DNA of 48,287 nucleotides, from assembly GCA_035295745.1 (NCBI GenBank), contig DATGIL010000099.1:1-48287 (forward strand), in the 5' to 3' direction. Numbering within the stretch: position 1 is the first letter of the stretch; each line of letters opens with the position of its first letter. This document shows positions 32,755 through 40,559 of this stretch, one piece after another. This DNA is from JAIQFL01 sp035295745. GTDB taxonomy: Bacteria; Acidobacteriota; Terriglobia; Bryobacterales; Bryobacteraceae. The notes below the pieces were generated by a model. It was not told the DNA's origin, ran no database searches, and worked only from the letters and a program-made list of their open reading frames with translations. The position numbers and the translations under genes are program-made.

Positions 32755-32800
32755 CGTCCGCGACTCGTAGTTCACTGGAAGCTGCGCGCGCTAGCAAGCG
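32755..32800. repeat. Degenerate family B fragment
   Basis: GCGTCCGCGACTCGTAG and GCGCGCTAGCAAGCGATCT recall the CGCGGCTCGTAA and GCGTCAGCAAGCGATCT parts of family B at 47693-48158. Decayed; orientation uncertain. Confidence 0.45.
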
Positions 32801-32869
32801 ATCTCTTGCCCCTTTTTCCACCAGCCGCACTCCGCGCGTCTGTACTGTAGATAAAATGAGGGATCGCTG

Positions 32870-32887
32870 GTCTTAGAGAGCTAAGAC
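32870..32887. promoter_or_regulatory. Perfect inverted repeat before the O-acylation operon
   Basis: GTCTTAG (32870-32876), loop AGAG, CTAAGAC (32881-32887), ending 8 nt before ATG 32896 and about 12 nt after an AT-rich GATAAAAT (32850-32857) that could be a -10. It may be an operator or a leader hairpin that covers the start region. Confidence 0.45.
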
Positions 32888-32895
32888 TTTATCCC

Positions 32896-34011
32896 ATGCG
32901 GCCCTTCTCCTCCGTCCGCGGTGTTGCATTCGCCGCTTTCCTCGCGCTCATTGGCACATTCGGATTGGATTGCCTCGTCTTTCGCAACGCCGTCTACACA
33001 CACTATCTGGAACCGGAATCCTCGACCGGCCTGTTCGAGATGATCCTCCGCCGCGAACAGAAAGCGCAAAAGGAACTGGGCGACAATCTCGTCGTCACCT
33101 TTGGCAACTCCCGCTTCGCCTACTCGCGCAAGATCATCGATCATCTACCGCAGGCGCCAGTCTACATGGTGCGCGATGCCGGCGTCGCGGGCAGTAATGC
33201 GCGCGTCTGGAACTACATGCTGCGCGATCTGGATCCCACGGCGCAGCGGTACCGGGCAGTCATCATCGGCGTGGACGATTATGACGACGAAGACCGCGCC
33301 TTCAATCCGGCCGACGACATCCGCGAACTGCACTACGTGATCGCCCGCCTGCGCCTGGCGGACACCTTCGAGTTTGCGCGTTCCTTTCACTCACCCGCAT
33401 TGCAATGGGCCGCCTTCCGCGGGGGACTGCTCAAGGGGATCATCTACCAGAATGACTTTCAGGGCTTTCTCTCGCATCCCGAGAAGCGCGTCGACTATGT
33501 GCAGTTGTGCGACCGCGATTGGGCCAACTGGGCTTACGATTACCAGGAGACAGAGGCGAACATGTCAGGCCTCCAGATCGACTGGTCGACCTTGCAAGTC
33601 ACCTGGCCGCCGGGAGCGAATGACGACCAACGCGGAACCGTAAACAGTTTCCTGGCGCACGCTCCCGATCCGCAGACCGGACAGTTGGCGGCATATCGCC
33701 GGCAGTGGTTTGGCAAAATCATCGAGCGCTATCGAAATTCGCGAACCAAAGTGATTTTTCTGATGCTGCCGCGAGGACCCATTCCCCGTCCCGCCAACCT
33801 GTCGGTGAAGAAGAGCAGTTCCATTCGCGATATGGCCCAGCAACCCGGAGTTCTGTTGGCCAACGAGCACGCTTTCGACGAACTGGAGCGCCCGGAGTTG
33901 TTTCGCGACGGCATGCACCTGAACCGCGAAGGCATCGCGCGCTTCTCGGTGCTGTTGACCCACGAAATCGATCGGATCCTGGGCGATCCTCAACCGGGTA
34001 AGGCCAGGTAG
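32896..34011 (+). CDS. SGNH-like membrane-anchored protein, partner of the MBOAT acyltransferase
   Basis: 371 aa. An N-terminal hydrophobic segment (about 9-30) serves as a signal anchor; the rest should be periplasmic. VVTFGNSRFAYS (Ser72) resembles the GDS block and DGMHLNREG (Asp338, His341) the DxxH block of SGNH/AlgX/AlgJ-type enzymes. Such proteins transfer acetyl groups brought across the membrane by an MBOAT protein to extracellular polysaccharide. It is 5 nt upstream of the MBOAT gene, which strongly supports that role. Overall similarity is low enough that the substrate is unknown. Confidence 0.78.
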   Translation: MRPFSSVRGVAFAAFLALIGTFGLDCLVFRNAVYTHYLEPESSTGLFEMILRREQKAQKELGDNLVVTFGNSRFAYSRKIIDHLPQAPVYMVRDAGVAGSNARVWNYMLRDLDPTAQRYRAVIIGVDDYDDEDRAFNPADDIRELHYVIARLRLADTFEFARSFHSPALQWAAFRGGLLKGIIYQNDFQGFLSHPEKRVDYVQLCDRDWANWAYDYQETEANMSGLQIDWSTLQVTWPPGANDDQRGTVNSFLAHAPDPQTGQLAAYRRQWFGKIIERYRNSRTKVIFLMLPRGPIPRPANLSVKKSSSIRDMAQQPGVLLANEHAFDELERPELFRDGMHLNREGIARFSVLLTHEIDRILGDPQPGKAR

Positions 34012-34016
34012 GGCGG

Positions 34017-35408
34017 ATGCTCTTCAACACCACCAACTTCTTCCTGTTCCTGTCGGTAGTGCTGGTCCTATTCTATGCCAGCCCCCGTTCCTGGCGGCGG
34101 TACATTCTATTGTTGGCGAGCTACTACTTCTATGCGAGTTGGAACGCCAAGTTCATTGCCCTGTTATTGACGCTGACCGTAATCGACTACACGGCGGCGC
34201 GCTGGATCGAGAAACTGCCGCCGGGCCGCAAACGCAAAGCCGCTTTGAGTGTGAGTCTGTGTGCGAATCTTGGTTTCCTCGGGTTCTTCAAGTACTACAA
34301 TTTCCTGGCGGGCAATCTGGCCCTGCTCTTCGGAAGGCCTGCCAATGCCTGGTTTCTCGACATTGTATTACCGCTAGGCATCAGTTTCCACACCTTCCAA
34401 AGTATCTCGTACGTAGTAGACGTTTATCGCGGCGAGCAGCAGGCAGTGCGCGATCCGGTCGACTACGCACTCTTCATCTGCTTCTTCCCCCAATTGGTGG
34501 CCGGACCGATCGTCCGCGCCCGTACCTTCTTCCATGACCTGTTGAAGTGGTCTCCGCCCGTGGCCGACGATCTGAGGCGCGGCCTCTTCCTCATGGCGCT
34601 TGGCCTCATCAAAAAGATGGCCTTCGCCGACCAGTTCGCCAAGGTGGCCAACGGGTATTTTCAAAATGTCGCCGGCAACCCGGGCGTCCTGGCCGCTTGG
34701 AGCGGCGTGCTGGCCTTCGGAATGCAGATCTACTTCGATTTCTCGGGCTACACCGACATGGCCATCGGGATGGCCAAGCTGTTGGGCTTCCACTTTCCGG
34801 TGAATTTCCGCAGGCCGTACCTTGCTTCGAGTATCACGGACTTCTGGCGCCGCTGGCACATCTCGCTCTCCAGTTGGCTGCGCGACTACCTCTACATCCC
34901 GCTGGGCGGAAGCCGTCACGGGCAATGGATGACGTACCGGAATTTAATGCTCACCATGCTCTTGGGCGGCCTGTGGCATGGAGCGAATTGGAACTTCCTG
35001 ATCTGGGGAGGCTATCACGGAGCGCTGCTGAGTATCGAGAGGGCGCTCGGCGTTCGGCCTGAGAAACCTGTTTCCGCCTGGCTCTACCCGATCCGCATGA
35101 TGCTCACCACGGCTTTGGCGCTGATCGGCTGGGTTTTCTTTCGAGCCGCGGACTTTACGCAAAGCCGCCTCATCCTCGGCGCGATGTTCCATGGCACTGC
35201 GGGACAATGGCAGCTGGAACCCTGGCACATGGAATTGATCGTGCTGGCGCTGTTCCTGGCGCTGTGGGAGGAGAAGTGGGAGTGGTTCGAGCGGCTGATG
35301 GTGGCGCCGCGACTGGTCTACGCCTCGGCCCTGGCGTTGGTCCTGTTCGGCGTGGATGTGTTTGGCGTGATCGACGCGTCAGTCCCCTTCATCTACTTCC
35401 AGTTTTAG
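34017..35408 (+). CDS. MBOAT-family membrane O-acyltransferase (AlgI-like)
   Basis: 463 aa with about 10-12 TM helices. AlgI-type landmarks: MLFNTTNFFLFLSVVLVLFY start, LLLASYYFYASWNAKF, LPLGISFHTFQSISYVVDVY, DYALFICFFPQLVAGPI, DFSGYTDMAIGMAKLLG, FWRRWHISLSSWLRDYLYIP and the invariant histidine in GGLWHGANWNF. It moves acyl groups from a cytoplasmic donor to the outside for polysaccharide O-acetylation, working with the SGNH-like protein encoded just upstream. Its last 20 nt overlap the convergent ArsR-type gene. Confidence 0.95.
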   Translation: MLFNTTNFFLFLSVVLVLFYASPRSWRRYILLLASYYFYASWNAKFIALLLTLTVIDYTAARWIEKLPPGRKRKAALSVSLCANLGFLGFFKYYNFLAGNLALLFGRPANAWFLDIVLPLGISFHTFQSISYVVDVYRGEQQAVRDPVDYALFICFFPQLVAGPIVRARTFFHDLLKWSPPVADDLRRGLFLMALGLIKKMAFADQFAKVANGYFQNVAGNPGVLAAWSGVLAFGMQIYFDFSGYTDMAIGMAKLLGFHFPVNFRRPYLASSITDFWRRWHISLSSWLRDYLYIPLGGSRHGQWMTYRNLMLTMLLGGLWHGANWNFLIWGGYHGALLSIERALGVRPEKPVSAWLYPIRMMLTTALALIGWVFFRAADFTQSRLILGAMFHGTAGQWQLEPWHMELIVLALFLALWEEKWEWFERLMVAPRLVYASALALVLFGVDVFGVIDASVPFIYFQF

Positions 35409-36111
35409 AATCCGTGTGCTCCACGCTGAGCCCAAAATGCGTGAGCATTCCTCGCCGGCCGCCGTTCGTCACCACCAGAACGCGGCTGTCGAGATCTTGC
35501 GTCACCCACTTTCTGTTCAGCAGGAGTTGCAGAATCGCAGCGCCCAAAGCACCGCCAAGGTGCGATCGCCGCTCGCTCCAATCCAGGCACGCGAACGCAA
35601 ATCGCCGCCGTGAGTCGCGAACGTGTTCGATATCGACTCCTAAACTGCGGAATGCCGCGACGCCCTTGCCTGTGACTTCATACTGGGGACCGTCCGAGGC
35701 GATCCATCCTAACGATTGGAGCCGATCGTGCAGCGACACGCCGAGTGTGCCGGCCACGTGGTCGTAACAGGTACGGGCAGCGCGCAGGCCGCCCGGCGTG
35801 TTTGGCACGAACCTGCTGTGGAAGCCTCCCGCGAGAACGCTCAACCCCTCCAGCACCTTGGCCACTTCCGGCCCTTCGAGTTGGTAAAAGCGATGCTTCC
35901 CCTGAACCTGAACGCGGATCAGGCGTTCCGATCTCAAGCGATTCAGATGCGCGCTGGCCGTCGACGGCGTGACTTCGGCAATCACCGCCAGTTCCGTGCC
36001 AGTGCGCGCGCGATTGTCCATCAGGCAATACAGCATGCGCGCCCGCGCCGGCTCTCCGATAGCAGCGGCAATGCGAGAAGCGGCATCATCGAAATGGCGC
36101 GTGACATCCAC
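35389..36111 (-). CDS. ArsR-type winged-helix transcriptional regulator
   Basis: 240 aa from GTG 36111. N-terminal ArsR-like HTH: AIGEPARARMLYCLMDNRA, then TGTELAVIAEVTPSTASAHL and NRLRSERLIRVQVQGKHRFY. The C-terminal half (about 100-240) has no metal-binding cysteines like classic ArsR; it may bind a small molecule. A perfect 8-bp dyad with an 8-bp spacer covers the start codon and a TACGAT hexamer, suggesting autorepression. The divergent NIPSNAP gene is a likely co-regulated target. The 3' end overlaps the MBOAT gene by 20 nt. Confidence 0.9.
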   Translation of the reverse strand: MDVTRHFDDAASRIAAAIGEPARARMLYCLMDNRARTGTELAVIAEVTPSTASAHLNRLRSERLIRVQVQGKHRFYQLEGPEVAKVLEGLSVLAGGFHSRFVPNTPGGLRAARTCYDHVAGTLGVSLHDRLQSLGWIASDGPQYEVTGKGVAAFRSLGVDIEHVRDSRRRFAFACLDWSERRSHLGGALGAAILQLLLNRKWVTQDLDSRVLVVTNGGRRGMLTHFGLSVEHTDSKTGSR

Positions 36112-36133
36112 ACTTCGATCGTAAGCGAAGTGT
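36110..36133. promoter_or_regulatory. Operator-like dyad at the ArsR-type gene start
   Basis: ACACTTCG (36110-36117), 8-bp spacer, CGAAGTGT (36126-36133): a perfect inverted repeat. It overlaps the GTG start and encloses the minus-strand TACGAT hexamer, so a bound dimer would block transcription of its own gene. Confidence 0.6.
36118..36123 (-). promoter_or_regulatory. Possible -10 TACGAT for the ArsR-type gene
   Basis: TACGAT on the minus strand, 6 nt from GTG 36111, in the spacer of the dyad at 36110-36133. Fits a leaderless, autoregulated transcript. Confidence 0.45.
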
Positions 36134-36279
36134 TGCCGTCCGGCAAGCTGTACTGTACGGATATGCGAGGCAACAGACGCGCCGGCGCCAACCGGCGCGA
36201 GGCGATCGCGGCAGGGATGCTAACCATGCTCACGGCTGGCCGGAGTTCTCCAGCCGAATCGCCGGCCGGAAGGAATCTC

Positions 36280-36624
36280 ATGAAGATCACGTGCGTCATC
36301 CGCTATCAGATCGATCCGTTCCAACGCGAAGGATTTCAGAAGTACGCCGAGAATTGGGGCCGCATCATTCCGCGGTGCGGAGGCCACCTGGTCGGCTATT
36401 TTCTTCCCTACGAAGGGACCAATGACGTGGCCTGGGGCTTAATTGCATTCGACAGCCTGGCTGCGTACGAACAATATCGCGAGCGCCTGCGGTCGGACCC
36501 GGAAGCGCGCGAGAATTTCGCCATGGCGCAATCGAAGCGCCTGATCCTGCGGGAGGAGAGGAATTTTGTGGAAGTGGTGGAGGGCACCTTCGAGCTTCCG
36601 GCGAAGGCGCCGGGAAAGCGTTGA
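36280..36624 (+). CDS. NIPSNAP-family protein
   Basis: 114 aa ferredoxin-fold (dimeric alpha/beta barrel) protein: MKITCVIRYQIDPFQREGFQ, ending of the first strand-helix unit, then GGHLVGYFLPYEGTNDVAWG and FDSLAAYEQYRERLRSDPEA, with a third strand RNFVEVVEGTF. NIPSNAP domains are widespread small proteins of unclear function, often beside ArsR regulators. ATG 36280 has AAGGA at about 36270, 6 nt away. An alternative in-frame ATG at 36163, with TACTGT (36151-36156) 6 nt before it, would add 39 residues carrying RREAIAAGMLTMLTAG, a possible twin-arginine signal. Confidence 0.85.
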   Translation: MKITCVIRYQIDPFQREGFQKYAENWGRIIPRCGGHLVGYFLPYEGTNDVAWGLIAFDSLAAYEQYRERLRSDPEARENFAMAQSKRLILREERNFVEVVEGTFELPAKAPGKR

Positions 36625-36670
36625 ACGGCGCGGGGCACGCTCACGTCAGGTATTGAGAGGTGTGAGGCAA

Positions 36671-37633
36671 ATGGCCAATGCGGCAGCGGCTGCGGTGGCG
36701 GCGATCGTTCTCGCGGGGAGCGCTCCCGCTGCATGGCAAGAACCGTCGTCCGCGCAATTCGAGGTGGCATCGATCAAACAGAAGCAATCGGATGCGGCCA
36801 CATTCGGAACTACACGCGGCACGGGAGGCGCTTGCCGGGAGTCGATTCGGATCGATCGGAGTCGAGTCAGTATCGAATGCGCAACTCTCACTACCCTGAT
36901 CTCGCATGCCTACCGCTTTCCTCCCGCGCGGATCTCTGGGCCGGACTGGATGAACGGTCCGGCATCACCGAAATTCGACATTGCGGCGAAGGTGCCAGAG
37001 GGCGCATCGGAGAATCAGGTTCCGGAGATGTTGCGATTCTTGTTGAGGAGCCGTTTCGCGCTGGTGGTCCATCCCGCCAGTTCGGAAGCTCCAGTTTACG
37101 GGCTGGTGGTGGCGAAGAGTGGACTCAAAGTGTACGAAGCTCCGCGCGAGCCGGCGGTAGCGGCAGACGCGGAGTCAGAGACCGCCTCCACCATCGACCT
37201 GTTCGGCGGCGTTCCTACCCATACCGTTGAGAGCGCCGCGTCCGGTGCCAGCGGCCGCACCAGCACTTTCCGCAATCCCCTGATCGGAACCGTGCTCCAG
37301 ATGGATGGCTCGAACCTGGTCCAGCGATGGGAAGCTCCAGCCATCACTTTTGAGGGACTGGCCGGATTGCTGGACCGAGTGACACCGTTGTCGTCGCCCG
37401 TCATCGATATGACCGGACTCAGAGGGCGCTATCGGCTGGTGTTGGAGGTGTCGCTGAAAGAAGTGGTGGGATCGCGGCCCGCAGTCCCAGGCGAACCGCC
37501 CGATCTGGAAGATGCCTCACTGAAAGCCTTCAACGACGGACTGCGGAAACTGGGGCTCCAGTTGGAGCGCCGCAAAGCGCCGGTGGAAAAGCTGTTCGTC
37601 GAGCATGTTTCGAAGACGCCGTCCGAGAACTGA
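36671..37633 (+). CDS. TIGR03435-like acidobacterial secreted protein
   Basis: 320 aa with an N-terminal hydrophobic export signal (MANAAAAAVAAIVLAGSAPA) and the family mark FEVASIKQ just after it. Further family blocks: LISHAYRFPPARISGPDWM, KFDIAAKVPEGASENQVPEM, LRFLLRSRFALVVHPAS, PVYGLVVAKSGLKV and a C-terminal DMTGLRGRYRLVLEVS. The family is greatly expanded in Solibacter-like acidobacteria and has no established function. Start at ATG 36671 follows GTGAGG closely. Monocistronic or in one unit with the NIPSNAP gene 46 nt upstream. Confidence 0.88.
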   Translation: MANAAAAAVAAIVLAGSAPAAWQEPSSAQFEVASIKQKQSDAATFGTTRGTGGACRESIRIDRSRVSIECATLTTLISHAYRFPPARISGPDWMNGPASPKFDIAAKVPEGASENQVPEMLRFLLRSRFALVVHPASSEAPVYGLVVAKSGLKVYEAPREPAVAADAESETASTIDLFGGVPTHTVESAASGASGRTSTFRNPLIGTVLQMDGSNLVQRWEAPAITFEGLAGLLDRVTPLSSPVIDMTGLRGRYRLVLEVSLKEVVGSRPAVPGEPPDLEDASLKAFNDGLRKLGLQLERRKAPVEKLFVEHVSKTPSEN

Positions 37634-37687
37634 GCCGCGCCCGGCCTGCCCAATCCTTCTTTACCGGAGGTCCGCAGTGCTGAATGA

Positions 37688-37693
37688 TATACT
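37688..37693 (+). promoter_or_regulatory. Possible -10 TATACT for the lactate permease
   Basis: TATACT, 14 nt before ATG 37708, leaving a leader of about 7 nt at most. Confidence 0.4.
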
Positions 37694-37707
37694 GCTCGCG
37701 GACTCTC

Positions 37708-39360
37708 ATGAATCAACCCTGGATTCAGAATTTCGACCCGTTGGGGAACCCCGTGCTGTCCACCATCGCGGCGGCGATTCCGGTGTGTACGCTCTTTTTC
37801 TTTCTAGCGGTCCGGCGGACGGCGGCCTGGCTTGCGGCCATCTACGCATTTGTGGCAGGGCTGGTTGTCGCCCTGGCGATCTTTCATATGCCCGTGGTCA
37901 TGGCAGTGGGCGCGGTGGCGGATGGGCTGGTCTACGGGTGGTTTCGAATCGCATGGATTGTGGTGGCGGCTGTTTTTGTTTACGAGATTGCGGTCGAATC
38001 GAAGCAATTCGACATTATCAAAGAGTCGATTGGCGGCATCTCGGATGATCGCCGTCTGCAGGTGCTGCTGATCGCGTTTGCGTTCGGCGCGCTGCTCGAA
38101 GGCGCGGGAGGAGGCGGTGCTCCTGTAGCGGTGTGCGGCGCCATGATGATTGGGCTCGGCTTTCCGCCGTTCGAGACCGCGGTGCTTTGCCTGATCGCCA
38201 ACTCCGCTCCCGTAGCCTACGGCGGCCTCGGGAATCCCGTGCGCACACTGGTCGCGGTGACGGGACTTCCGGAGGCGGATTTCAGCGCCATGATCGGGCG
38301 CATCCTGCCGATTATGGTGTTGATCCTGCCGTTCTGGCTGATGCGAACTTTCTGCAAGACTCGCGATACCTTGGCGGTGTGGCCTGGCTTGCTGGTCTGC
38401 GGAATCACGTTCGGCGGGATTCAATTCTTCTGGTCGAACTTCATGGGTGCGTCGCTGGTCGATATTCTGGGCGGCATCGGCACACTGCTGGTGCTGGCAT
38501 TTTTCTTCGGAGTGGTGTGGCAGCCGAAGAAGGTGTGGCGGATCGCGGGCGAGGCTCCGCCACCTCCCAAGGCGCACGCGCATCTGGGCTTCGGAAAGAT
38601 TCTGTTGGCCTGGTCGCCCTTTTTGCTGCTGGCGCTCTTCGTCGTGATTTGGGGTTTGAAACCAGTGACCGTCGCGCTCGATAAGGTCTCCTGGAAACAG
38701 CCGGTGCCAGGCCTGCATCAACTGGTAGTGCGGCAGCCGCCGGTAGTCAGTGTGGAGAAAAAAGAGGACGCGTATTTCGACATTTCGTGGCTCTCCACTG
38801 TGGGCACGGGCACCTTCATCGCGGGACTGATTGCCGGCCCTCTGGTGGGATTGTCGTTCAAGCGAACGCTGCAGGTGTTTGTGCGAAGTACCTGGAGGCT
38901 GCGGCTGAGCGTGCTCGCGATTATGGCGATGCTCGGCTTGGGATATCTCACGCGATACTGCGGCATGGACGCAACTATGGGGATGGCGATGGCGCGGACT
39001 GGCGCCGCGTTCCCCTTCTTCGGCACCTTGATCGGCTGGCTGGGAGTGGCGCTCAGCGGAACGGATGCCGGCTCGAACGCGCTCTTCGGCAGTTTCCAGA
39101 TGATCACGGCGGATAAGCTGGGGCTCAGCCCCATACTGATGGGCGCGGCCAATAGCGCCGGGGGAGTGATGGGCAAGATGATCGCCGCGCAGTCGCTGGT
39201 GATCGGCTGCGCGGTGACAGGTCAGGAGGGCAAAGAGGGGCTCCTGTTCCGGGCAGTGATGAAGCACAGTATCGCCCTGGCGACGATTGTGGGGCTGATT
39301 GTGCTGCTGTATGCTTATGTGTTTCCGGGCGCGGTACCCCAGGGGCATCACTACTGGTAG
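37708..39360 (+). CDS. lctP: L-lactate permease (LctP family)
   Basis: About 550 aa, roughly 13 TM helices. LctP landmarks: IAAAIPVCTLFFFLAVRR, ALLEGAGGGGAPVAVCGAMM, ANSAPVAYGGLGNPVRTL, LSGTDAGSNALFGSFQM, NSAGGVMGKMIAAQSLVIG. Imports lactate and related 2-hydroxy acids (glycolate) with protons. Start ATG 37708 (MNQPWIQNFDPLGN) matches the family; an in-frame start at 37684 was rejected. No lactate dehydrogenase gene adjoins. Ends just before a strong hairpin at 39363-39411. Confidence 0.94.
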   Translation: MNQPWIQNFDPLGNPVLSTIAAAIPVCTLFFFLAVRRTAAWLAAIYAFVAGLVVALAIFHMPVVMAVGAVADGLVYGWFRIAWIVVAAVFVYEIAVESKQFDIIKESIGGISDDRRLQVLLIAFAFGALLEGAGGGGAPVAVCGAMMIGLGFPPFETAVLCLIANSAPVAYGGLGNPVRTLVAVTGLPEADFSAMIGRILPIMVLILPFWLMRTFCKTRDTLAVWPGLLVCGITFGGIQFFWSNFMGASLVDILGGIGTLLVLAFFFGVVWQPKKVWRIAGEAPPPPKAHAHLGFGKILLAWSPFLLLALFVVIWGLKPVTVALDKVSWKQPVPGLHQLVVRQPPVVSVEKKEDAYFDISWLSTVGTGTFIAGLIAGPLVGLSFKRTLQVFVRSTWRLRLSVLAIMAMLGLGYLTRYCGMDATMGMAMARTGAAFPFFGTLIGWLGVALSGTDAGSNALFGSFQMITADKLGLSPILMGAANSAGGVMGKMIAAQSLVIGCAVTGQEGKEGLLFRAVMKHSIALATIVGLIVLLYAYVFPGAVPQGHHYW

Positions 39361-39362
39361 TC

Positions 39363-39411
39363 TCTGCCTACCTTGCAAATCTGGAATGGAATGCCATAAT
39401 TGCAAGGCAGA
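39363..39411. terminator. Bidirectional terminator-like hairpin between lctP and the aldo/keto reductase
   Basis: CCTTGCAA (39371-39378) pairs with TTGCAAGG (39400-39407); alternatively TCTGCCT (39363-39369) pairs with AGGCAGA (39405-39411). It fills the 53-nt gap between convergent stop codons. No T tract, loop 21 nt. Confidence 0.55.
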
Positions 39412-39413
39412 CT

Positions 39414-40487
39414 TCAGGTATTCACCCGGTTTCCAGCCGAGCTATGGGTCTTCCGCACGTGCCGCGGCGGCGGATTGCGGTCGCCGGCGAATTTCTGCTG
39501 GTGCCACTTGGGGTAGGGCAGCGGCAATGCGCTCACTTCATCGAGCCTTTCGACTTCCGCGTCGGTCAATGACCACGAGGCTGCGGCGAGATTGTCGCGG
39601 AGCTGTTGCTCGTTGCGTGCGCCGATGATTACGGTATCGACGCGCGGCTTGCGCGTCACCCAGTTGATCGCCACCTGAGACACGGAAACGCCTCGCTGTC
39701 CTGCGATTTCCGCGAGTACGTCCACGATTTTGTACAGCCGTTCCTCATCGATGGTGCCGGGCGCTGCGATTTCGGGGCTGTTCAATCGGGACTCCGAGGG
39801 CCGCTCCTGCCCGCGCCGGAATTTGCCGGACAACAGTCCGAACTGCAGTGGACTCCACGCCATGATCCCGGTGTCCTGGTCCAGACCCAGGGGAACGAGT
39901 TCATGTTCGGCGTCGCGCGCCAGTAGCGAGTAGTTGATCTGTTGCGAAAGGTAGCGCCGAATGCCGAGCTTGTCGGAGATCGAATGCGCCTTCATCAATT
40001 GCCAGCCCGAGTAGTTGGAACAGCCGAAGTAGCGGACCTTGCCCGAGGTAGTCAAGTCGTCAAAGGCTCGCAAGGTTTCGTCGAGCGGTGTGATCGAGTC
40101 GAAGTTGTGGGCCTGGTACAGGTCAATATAGTCGGTGCCGAGGCGCCGCAGGCTCGCTTCGCAGGCTTCGATCAGGTGACGCCGCGAGAGGCCGGATTTA
40201 TTCGTACCGGGTTCCAGGCGGACGAAGCCCTTGGTTGCGACCACGACCTCTTTGCGCTTCGCACCGAGCGCCTTCCCGAGCACTTCCTCCGACTTCCCAA
40301 AGGAGTAGATATCGGCCGTATCGAACAGATTCACACCAGCATCGATACAGATCTCCACATGACGCCGCGCCTCTTCCACTTGCACGTTGCCCATCGCGGC
40401 GAAACGTCCCTCGCCGCCTAACGTCATCGTGCCGAAACTAAGCACGGAAACTTCCAGACCGCTCGCACCCAGAAATCGATATTCCAT
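39414..40487 (-). CDS. Aldo/keto reductase
   Basis: 357 aa TIM barrel, NADPH-dependent. Catalytic tetrad visible: Asp and Tyr in FDTADIYSFGKSE, Lys in VVVATKGF, His in YQAHNFD. Cofactor motif near the C-terminus VIIGARNEQQL. Similar to the YajO/voltage-channel-beta-like general AKR group, which reduces aldehydes and ketones; substrate unknown. ATG 40487 (MEYRFLGASGLEVSVL) is the family start and has TATGCT 7 nt upstream; ATG 40499 lies upstream in frame but inside that hexamer region. Convergent with lctP, divergent from the acyl-CoA ligase. Confidence 0.94.
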   Translation of the reverse strand: MEYRFLGASGLEVSVLSFGTMTLGGEGRFAAMGNVQVEEARRHVEICIDAGVNLFDTADIYSFGKSEEVLGKALGAKRKEVVVATKGFVRLEPGTNKSGLSRRHLIEACEASLRRLGTDYIDLYQAHNFDSITPLDETLRAFDDLTTSGKVRYFGCSNYSGWQLMKAHSISDKLGIRRYLSQQINYSLLARDAEHELVPLGLDQDTGIMAWSPLQFGLLSGKFRRGQERPSESRLNSPEIAAPGTIDEERLYKIVDVLAEIAGQRGVSVSQVAINWVTRKPRVDTVIIGARNEQQLRDNLAAASWSLTDAEVERLDEVSALPLPYPKWHQQKFAGDRNPPPRHVRKTHSSAGNRVNT

Positions 40488-40494
40488 AGATCTC

Positions 40495-40500
40495 AGCATA
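40495..40500 (-). promoter_or_regulatory. Possible -10 TATGCT for the aldo/keto reductase
   Basis: TATGCT on the minus strand, 7 nt from ATG 40487; consistent with a leaderless message and against the ATG at 40499. Confidence 0.45.
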
Positions 40501-40559
40501 CCGTTAGTGTCCGACGCTAAAGGCCGGCGGCCGGTATATCATGATGTCTGCTCACGACC

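Noticed and set aside
37804..39405. A 533-codon frame on the minus strand opposite lctP
   Set aside because: Arg/His/Gln-rich translation with no hydrophobic or domain pattern, fully antisense to a certain permease gene.
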